6,026 nt of DNA from Sedimenticola sp. (lineage in GTDB: Bacteria; Pseudomonadota; Gammaproteobacteria; Chromatiales; Chromatiaceae), in the NCBI GenBank assembly GCA_030619405.1, contig JAUXBK010000164.1, forward strand, positions 1 to 6,026. Reading direction: 5' to 3'. This document shows, piece after piece, positions 6,024 to 6,026 of this stretch (its first letter is position 1; each line of letters starts with the position of its first letter). The notes beneath the pieces were generated by a model. That model was given only the letters and a program-made list of their open reading frames with translations. It had not been told where the DNA came from and searched no databases. A program made the position numbers and the translations under genes.

Positions 6024-6026
6024 GCC
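6016..6026 (+). CDS. jetD: Probable first codons of jetD (Wadjet nuclease), cut by window edge
   Basis: In type I Wadjet loci the next gene is jetD, a DUF3322/DUF2220 protein with a Toprim-like domain that cleaves the captured plasmid. Two starts fit. ATG at 6016 (ATG CTT GAG) would overlap the jetC end by eight bases. TTG at 6020 would form a 4-base TTGA overlap, exactly the arrangement at the two upstream junctions. Neither has a clear ribosome site. Only three or so codons are inside the window, so the product is inferred from gene order alone. Confidence 0.4.

Overview
The window carries three complete genes and the very start of a fourth, all on the + strand. They match the type I Wadjet (JetABCD) anti-plasmid system, an SMC/condensin-like complex. 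jetA is the kleisin (DUF3375 family), jetB the KITE-type winged-helix subunit (DUF4194 family), and jetC the SMC-like ATPase. The likely first codons of jetD, the nuclease subunit, run off the right edge. The assignment rests on the A-B-C gene order, the protein lengths, the family-typical sequence blocks, and a complete Walker A / signature / Walker B set in JetC.

Layout. Positions 1-121 hold no gene I can assign, but they contain nested inverted repeats at 72-118. A rho-independent terminator (122-144) and a tRNA-Leu(CAG) gene (184-270) lie on the - strand. The tRNA has its own strong sigma70-type promoter (322-350), so it is transcribed away from the jet genes. Between that promoter and jetA (about 351-562) lies an AT-richer regulatory region. 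It has a consensus TATAAT box at 488-493 with a poor -35 overlapped by a small inverted repeat, then a leader with a short open frame and a hairpin just before the jetA start. jetA, jetB and jetC follow with 4-base overlaps and should be co-transcribed.

How the genes work together. In characterised Wadjet systems JetC dimerises through its hinge and ATPase heads. JetA bridges the heads, JetB binds JetA, and this motor extrudes DNA loops. On small circular DNA the complex completes the circle and JetD, a topoisomerase VI-like (Toprim) nuclease, cleaves the plasmid. The sequence here agrees with that architecture, but the effector gene JetD is almost entirely outside the window.

Organism. The tRNA-Leu closely resembles gammaproteobacterial tRNA-Leu with encoded CCA. 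The promoters are classical sigma70, and the coding DNA is rich in G and C with many GTG/TTG starts. A gammaproteobacterium is the best guess; the species cannot be told. The system itself is known, not new. The less ordinary parts are the unusual start-codon set, the jetA leader, the possible operator, and a U-U mismatch in the tRNA acceptor stem.
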